Source of the DNA: Akebia trifoliata
Lineage: Eukaryota; Streptophyta; Magnoliopsida; Ranunculales; Lardizabalaceae
NCBI GenBank assembly: GCA_017979445.1
Contig: CM030706.1
Span: forward strand, 25,026,281-25,090,280
Length of the DNA stretch: 64,000 nt
Direction of reading: 5' to 3'
The notes under the pieces were generated by a model. The model was given only the letters and a program-made list of their open reading frames with translations. It did not search any database and had not been told where the DNA came from. The stretch's first letter is position 1. Each line of letters starts with the position of its first letter. This document shows, piece by piece, positions 58,418-64,000 of the stretch. The position numbers and the translations under genes are program-made.

Positions 58418-61138
58418 TTGCGCAATTGGCTGCTTTTTCTGAGTAAAATTCGATTTTTTGGGGGCGAATTTCGGTTTCCAGTTTGATTTCATAATACTTT
58501 TTTAACCACAAATGACGATTGAGGCTCTTTATCAAACATACGGCTCAGATGTGAGGGAAAACAAGATTTCCTACTGATTAGGATTAAACTTGGGAATAAC
58601 TGTGATATTCTTTCATCTCAGCCGTTCGTTTGTTGGAGAGTAGTATTGCCAGTTTATGTTGCCTCTGTAAATCGTTCGAAAGACATCCCAGAAGTATTTA
58701 TATTTTTATAAAGTGATTGATAAATCAAGTGCCCCTATTTATTTTTATTTTTTAATCTTTTTGATAGTTTAATAAGTTTTGATAAACCTTTGAGATTCCC
58801 TGCATTTTCAAATGCAGTAATGAACTACTCTGTCTTACCATTGGTGAGTTACAAGAGACTAATATATAATGATTCTCTTAACAACCTTTATTTTTTATTA
58901 ATAAATAAAAAAATCATTTAGGTCAAAAGTTTTGATTTATTTGGCAACCATTTTATCCCCTATAAATCTCTTCATTTATCTCAAAAGTTCAAACCTTTGC
59001 TTGATTTGGTAAAGTCATCTCAGATAAAAACTATTATGGGTTTATGGCACTATAAGATAGCGATTTATTTTCACTTATTAATATGTAGGTGCTTTCATTT
59101 ATCAAAGTAGACATTGAGGGTTCTTCATTAGAGTACATGTGACATTTTCAAGGAGTATTTCAAATTTTAGCAGAAATGTAGGGGTGTGAAATAAATTCAG
59201 AATGCCACGTGTCTTGTAACGAGACCAGGGTTCTTACAAAATTTTGAAGTGGCCTGCCTACTTCAATGTCGGACTCTCTATGGAAGAGAACACTCCAGGA
59301 AAGGGAAAAAACTTTGAAAAGGCCATCCCGCTTCAAAATTTTGAAGAACTCTCTCCTTTGAATTACACATGGCATTTCAAAAGGAGATATTATAAATATT
59401 GATTAAAATGTAGGGGCATAAAATAAATATAAAATGCCATGTGTCTTGTAATGAGGTGGGTTCCTTCAGCGTCTAGTATCTATTGTTTACGACTAGGAAT
59501 ATTGGGGTATCTAATCCCATTTGCTCCCTCAGAGAAAAGAAATAAAAAATTGTTTTCCATCTTACCCTAATTCTCTGTTTGATGGTAGAAGGGCCTTAAT
59601 CATGGGTTGAGGGTTTGAGCCTAGCAAAGTTCTTAATCGAATCTTATAAGAACAAGTGGTCGTCTTATCACCAATCACCAAAACACAAGCTTAACCCAAA
59701 CCTTCTTTGACCCCAACTTGTGTCTAAATATTTAAACCCATCCCCGCCACTAGTAGTATTTCTAAAACCCGAACCCTGCCTTGTCCCGTCCCGCCATTTA
59801 ATATAATTTTTTTATTAAAAAAACTAATAAGATTTTAGAAGAAGTATATCCCTATTTGTATTTCTATAAACTCTCATGAGGGATAGATATAAATCGAGGC
59901 AGGGTGGGAGTATATCAAAACTGTCCTCGCCCTAAATCTGATTTGATTTTTCATTTTTAATATCAAAATCACCTTAAACCATTTAAAGGTGAAAAAACCC
60001 GGGGCAGGGCGGAGCAAAATTACCATCATTATAGAAAAGGGATCTTCCCCGAGAGTAGTAAGATAAGGGGTATTTTTATCTTTTTGTCTCTCTTTTGGGT
60101 ATGACTGTGGTCAATCAGTATGTCGTCGGTGTGAAAACGCAGGGTATCTCAATTATTCACCAAAACCCTAATGTGTAATGTCCAAATTAGCCTGAATCAC
60201 ATTATTCTCTCTCTTTCCAGTTCTTTATGTAAAGGGACTGATTGGTTGCACACCATTAGTCGTTGGTTGCACGCCAACCTTAAAATTTTTTTTTAATAAC
60301 CTCTATTTTAACCCTATTGATTGCACTTCAATACCTAATCTTTTTAGGTTTATAGTTTATTTATTTTTCTAAAGCTTTGTATGCCCTACTCATGTTCTAC
60401 TTTGCTCGTGATATCTACTTGTATTATATCTTTGTTGTGATTGATTTTGCTGAGGTTCTTTTTTACTCCAATTAAAGGTATTAATTTTTTAAATCTTTGT
60501 TTAGATTTTATTTAGGAATTAAACAAATCATACAACTTTCAAAGAAACCAAAGCATTTCTTACAAAATGGTTCTTAAACGTGTAATTTTGTAGACATGGC
60601 TTCGAAAAGTCCAAGTATTTCTTGTAAAAATTACTAAACTACCAATAATTTATGTGGGATGGTTGACTAAGAAGAAAAAAAAAATGAGTGTAACATTTTT
60701 TTTAGTTACTTTTGGAGTGTAAAGGAAAATTTGTAAGTGGTGGTGTGCAATTGGTTATGAGTGGTGGGCCCGTAAATTATTTATATTTTGGGGTGCAACT
60801 AGTCGATCCCTCATGTAAATTATTTAAATTTTGGGGTCGTTTGATAATTGATAAGATGTACGTGTGTTCCTGTGTAGCGCGATATCAAACTTCGCTTTCA
60901 CTTTCTCCATCATATCTGTGATGACGGGCATCACGACTACCTTCAACACTGGTCTAACATTTGGTGGGCCCGTAACTATGGTCTATGGATGGCCAATAGC
61001 CGGTTTCTTTACTCTCATGGTGGGCCTCTCAATGGCTGAGATTTGCTCCTCCTATCCAACTTCTGGTGGGCTCTACTTCTGGAGTGCGAAACTCTGTGGG
61101 AATGAGTGGGGTGCTTTTGCTTCTTGGCTTACAGGCTG
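58129..61138 (+). CDS. BAT1: BAT1-like amino acid permease, exons 1 and 2 (gene continues or is cut)
   Basis: Exon 1 (58129-58268) starts MEMETGIRVLEEEAPYLLL and reaches LKQLGYKQELRRRLS at a GTACGT donor. Exon 2 (60878-61138) follows a CCTGTGTAG acceptor and reads AISNFAFTFSIISVMTGI, GLTFGGPVTMVYGWPIAGFF, SMAEICSSYPTSGGLYFWSA, GAFASWLTGW, ending at GTAAGA. The junction is in frame (LS/AISN). These are the first membrane segments of the APC-family bidirectional amino acid/GABA transporter BAT1, including its SYPTSGGLY signature. Intact proteins have about 500 residues; here about 133 are present. Exon 3 (FNIVGQ...) is not found before 64000; a gypsy element occupies the space. No stops or frameshifts, so the gene may be live with a long intron 2. 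Intron 1 is 2.6 kb. Confidence 0.85.
58269..60877 (+). other. Intron 1 of the permease gene
   Basis: GT...AG intron of 2,609 bp. Holds a poly-T run (about 58387-58412), two direct copies of a 95-bp block (about 59131-59222 and 59358-59452, with AATGTAGGGG and TGCCACGTGTCTTGTAA), and GC-rich inverted pieces at 59770-60010 (GTCCCGTCCCGCC / GGGGCAGGGCGGAGC) that look like a MITE. Confidence 0.6.
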
Positions 61139-62580
61139 GTAAGATCGTTTTTTGGCACTTGATTCTTTAGGTAAGCATTTCTTTGATTGGTTTAATGATC
61201 CATTGGGCTCTCTATAGAATACATGTTGAGTGGGGCCATTACTTTAAAAAAAAAGATGGCTATATGATGAACCCCGTGATACAAAAAGTTTATTAACCCG
61301 CATATTTCCTCTGGGCCCACGCAAAAAAAATTATGTTGATTAGGATTTTGATCATTGATTGATGTAATCCAATAAATGCTGTGATCAAGTTGAGTTTTAA
61401 ATAAGGAAAATGCTGGAATGACACAAAGGGAGACAACCCAAAGGTCAAAAAATGATGTGGTGGCATGCACATAACCATAGAGCTTTTTACTTGTATCTCA
61501 CAGAAAAGCATCTACGGTAATGTGTGTGACACCTCATCATTTTATCTCCTTAGTGTCTCCGTTTATGTCACCCCAGCCCCACTCTTTAAATAATGTTTAG
61601 GTCTTTATGGGTCATTGGGCTCAAAAATATGTGACGTATTTTTTATGGTTGACATCAAATGTTTTTGTATCATAGGGCATCAATTTTCTAATCTTAGAAG
61701 TCCATTTAATCAATGGTATCTTCCAAAGGATCCAAACGGTATGCTGGGTTGGATTTGGATTCTGAAAAGGATCCGATTTGATTATTTATTTAGTCACTTT
61801 CGTGTGTGTGTGTGTGTGTGTATAACTGTATATAATAATAATATATACACAATTATGCATATACTTTTATCATATTTAAGCGGTGTGGATTAGGACTGAT
61901 CCAAAAAAAATTGGATTTTTGGATGGGGTCCAGAACAGAGCGGATCAGGTCCTGATGACATAAATTTCTTATCAAATCGGGACCAATCCAATCCGAATAC
62001 AATCCATTGATAACTCTAGATCGCATCTTCTCACATACTATCAGATCAAGTCCTTTTTGAATGATTTAGGCACTTAAAATAATACGCTTTTTTGGGTTTC
62101 CTTGGTAGTTAATTTGGGACCATAAAATGGGCACAAGGCTTTCTATCTGGGCTTTATGATACTCATCATGGCCAGGCATTGCTTGGACTATAACGTCAAC
62201 CTGCACCCTAACGCAGGCCATTAACACTCCCATCAGGGACCAACCTGGCTACAATACATTAGGAGTTTCAAAGGGTTGGGTGCTAAATCCATACCTGAAC
62301 CGAACACAGTTTGGACACTAATGTATCCAAAACTGGTTGGTTTTCTGTTTTATTTACCATTGTAAGCAGACAGAGCATGAAACAATTGTGAGTTCAGCGT
62401 CCAATTATTAGTACTAAAACAAATGGTCCTAAAGCTAAACCTGGTTAAAGTACATCTACACCTTCAATATTCTGGTTAAAATCCATTGAATAACAGAAGA
62501 AATTTGGGTACTTTAATGGCTGATCGGGGTGGGAGACAAACCTTGGTTGCACAACTCATCCCCCTATTTGGATTATGGAG
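61139..62580 (+). other. Intron 2 of the permease gene, left part
   Basis: No exon of the permease recognised. Contains a foldback MITE (61418-61570) and a (GT)n run at 61802-61820 followed by a TATAATAATAATATATA tract. Confidence 0.5.
61418..61570. repeat. Foldback MITE, about 153 bp
   Basis: The left arm from AATGACACAAAGGGAGACAA and the right arm ending TAGTGTCTCCGTTTATGTCA are imperfect inverted copies of about 75 bp, with CATAGAGCTTTTT / AAAAGCATCTACGG in the middle. The layout is like the hairpins at 35963 and 36178. Confidence 0.7.
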
Positions 62581-64000
62581 TTATGTTGTCATTTGACGAT
62601 ATGGGTCATTAGCCCCTAAGAGATAGATGTGACTTTTTCGATTACAGACTTGTGGAGGGATAAATTCTCCGACCTATAACAACTCGTGTCACTAAAGAAT
62701 AATAGAGTTCATTGGGGAGCATTCTTCCAACCTGCATAAATGCAGTCGCTCGGTAGTTCACCGAGAGAATGGGCTCGGATGAAGGTCGGGGAAACAAAGT
62801 ACCATGAATAAAAAAATGACATAATCCATGAGATTTCAAGATTTGGGCGACTGAATTACAAGGGACTCTAGAAAGAGAATCTAACACGATTCTTATCCCA
62901 AAATAGAAGGGGATAAGGAAGGAAAATGTGCAAAACGGAAACTCCCCTTTCCATAAATAGATAAGGATCAATATTTTTTTTTGGAACTTAGGCATCAGAG
63001 GCTTTATGGAACAGGGAACATGGAAGATCTCGAGGAGTTGCAGATCGTTTGATTGGAAGAATGAGAATCTCGAGGTGATCACAAAATCCACTTCTACAAT
63101 TGGCTCCTCTTTAGGAACAAACAAAAAACACGATGTGCACATGACAAACATAAAGAACAATGGCCGAAGGGATGCAGCAAAAGGTGTTGCGAGAGCTGTA
63201 GTTGAAAGTCAAGCTCCTGCAGCCCAGAGAGTGCCAGGGAACCAAAATCTCATGAAGGACGTCCGCCATTTGCTGACGCAAGTAAAGACGGAATTGCAAC
63301 AGAGTGTAAAGCCACAATCAAAGGGAAGCAGAGCCCTTGAAAGGGAGAACGAATAACTACGACTACCGAGGGTCGACAAATCAGATAAAAAAGGGGGAAA
63401 TGAGGATGATGCTGGGCTTCAGACTAGGAATCACGACCCCAAGGCTCAGTTGGAGGTTAATCAAGTCAATAACGGTCAAAACATACCATCCAACCCATTA
63501 ACTTTGGGGGAGGTGTAAGATTTGTTGAGGCGAACAGAAGATGTTGATGTTCGAGGAGGGCAAATCGGTTGCCTCATTTGCTCAGTTGTTAGGAATCAAA
63601 GAATGTCACCATTCACAGGGGCGATTCAAAATTCCAAGCCTCCAATGAAGTTCCACATTCCCAAATTTGATTCTTTTGATTAAATAGAGGACCATATATA
63701 GCATGTAATGCATTATAAGAAATTGATGATATTTTATCAAGAGATTGACGCGCTCACTTGTAAGATGTTCCCGTCCAACTTGCGATCAATAGCTATTATT
63801 TTGTTCTAAGGTCTGCCAAAAGGTGCGGTTGAGAACTTTCAGCAGCTGGAGGAGCACTTTGTAACTCATTTCATTCACAACAGGCGAAGGAAAGTTTTGG
63901 TCAATGTACTATTCTATTGGAGGCAGGAAAAAAGGGAGAACATCTGAGCTTTCATGGCACGGTTCTGCACTCAGTTGCTATTGGTCGGAACCTTGATACT
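62581..64000 (+). mobile_element. 5' part of a Ty3/gypsy retrotransposon, cut by the window end
   Basis: A CCATAAATAGATAAGG TATA-like box near 62951 is followed by a GGAACTTAGGCATCAGAGG motif, which resembles the U5 end of many plant gypsy LTRs (ACTTAGGCATCGGAG). The LTR therefore probably ends near 63000; its start I cannot place. Gag follows on the plus strand. The overlapping 172-codon minus-strand ORF (62642-63160) has no domain and is likely chance. Confidence 0.6.
63006..64000 (+). pseudogene. Decayed gypsy gag, partial
   Basis: The N-terminal linker is open to 63356 (NNGRRDAAKGVARAVVESQA, ending KGSRALERENE), then a stop. The capsid part from 63600 reads SPFTGAIQNSKPPMKFHIPK, FDSFD, a stop, then ALTCKMFPSNLRSIAI, LPKGAVENFQQLEEHFVTHF, NRRRKVLVNVLFYWRQEKRE and FMARFCTQ. 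This matches Retrotrans_gag of Tat-like elements (FxxPxFxxFDGxxDPxxHL ... CRAFPxxLKGxA ... F..L...FV.HF). Stops at about 63356, 63519, 63681, 63809 and 63945 make it non-functional. Confidence 0.75.

Noticed and set aside
59770..60010. GC-rich inverted pieces in intron 1 as a regulatory element
   Set aside because: They look like a decayed MITE (GTCCCGTCCCGCC / GGGGCAGGGCGGAGC); the ends and TSD are unclear, so not listed as a separate element.
62642..63160. 172-codon minus-strand ORF
   Set aside because: No recognisable domain; it overlaps the LTR end and gag leader of a plus-strand gypsy element. Probably chance.

Overview
This is a plant nuclear DNA window, most likely from a eudicot. It is AT-rich and has introns with GT/AG borders. 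Almost all of it is nested transposable elements, with one host gene start near the right end. I could not identify the species. No bacterial operons, CRISPR arrays or intact rRNA genes are visible.

Layout. 1-300: minus-strand exon of ferredoxin-dependent glutamate synthase, carrying an internal partial duplication. 300-2260: unassigned, with a GA-rich repeat. 2261-10835: minus-strand Ty3/gypsy element of Tat/Ogre type (5' LTR 7470-10835, PBS beside it, decayed gag), with a solo LTR at 4234-5780 inside gag. 10836-56028: a minus-strand Athila-like Ty3/gypsy element in two halves. Its truncated 3' LTR, ORF2 remnant, pol and gag lie at 10.8-23 kb. Its 5' LTR and PBS lie at 54.74-56.03 kb. A 3.4-kb solo LTR (13804-17242, TSD AAATG) sits between ORF2 and pol.

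The Athila halves are separated by a CACTA (En/Spm) DNA transposon, 24010-52753. It has CACTACAAAA ends and GAGGCGGTTT-type subterminal repeats. It carries a tnp2/TNPD-like transposase (27056-32296) and a Transposase_24/TNPA-like gene (32434-33978). It also carries exon pieces of at least five unrelated host genes, all on the transposase strand and mostly with splice sites kept: VDAC porin, nuclear poly(A) polymerase, beta-galactosidase, a TMX2-like thioredoxin protein and triosephosphate isomerase. A decayed tRNA-Ser(UGA) of plastid type is present too. This makes it a Pack-CACTA, and it is the most interesting object here.

Two LTR elements of one family then landed in the CACTA. One is a solo LTR in the transposase gene (27546-29114, TSD AGAAG). 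The other is a complete but pol-deleted Tat/Ogre-type element (41826-52592, TSD AGAGG) with rich 3' minisatellites. A further LTR of this family lies in reverse at 52758-54490, forming a large inverted repeat with the neighbouring 3' LTR.

56-58 kb holds a TA-flanked MITE and decayed repeats. 58129-61138 holds exons 1 and 2 of a BAT1-like amino acid permease. The next exon is not in the window. The 5' part of another gypsy element (62.6-64.0 kb, gag on the plus strand) lies where intron 2 should be.

Insertion order from nesting: Athila first, then the CACTA, then the two LTR elements inside it. Nearly every TE gene is broken, so the functional content is probably only the permease gene, plus whatever RNA the CACTA still makes.
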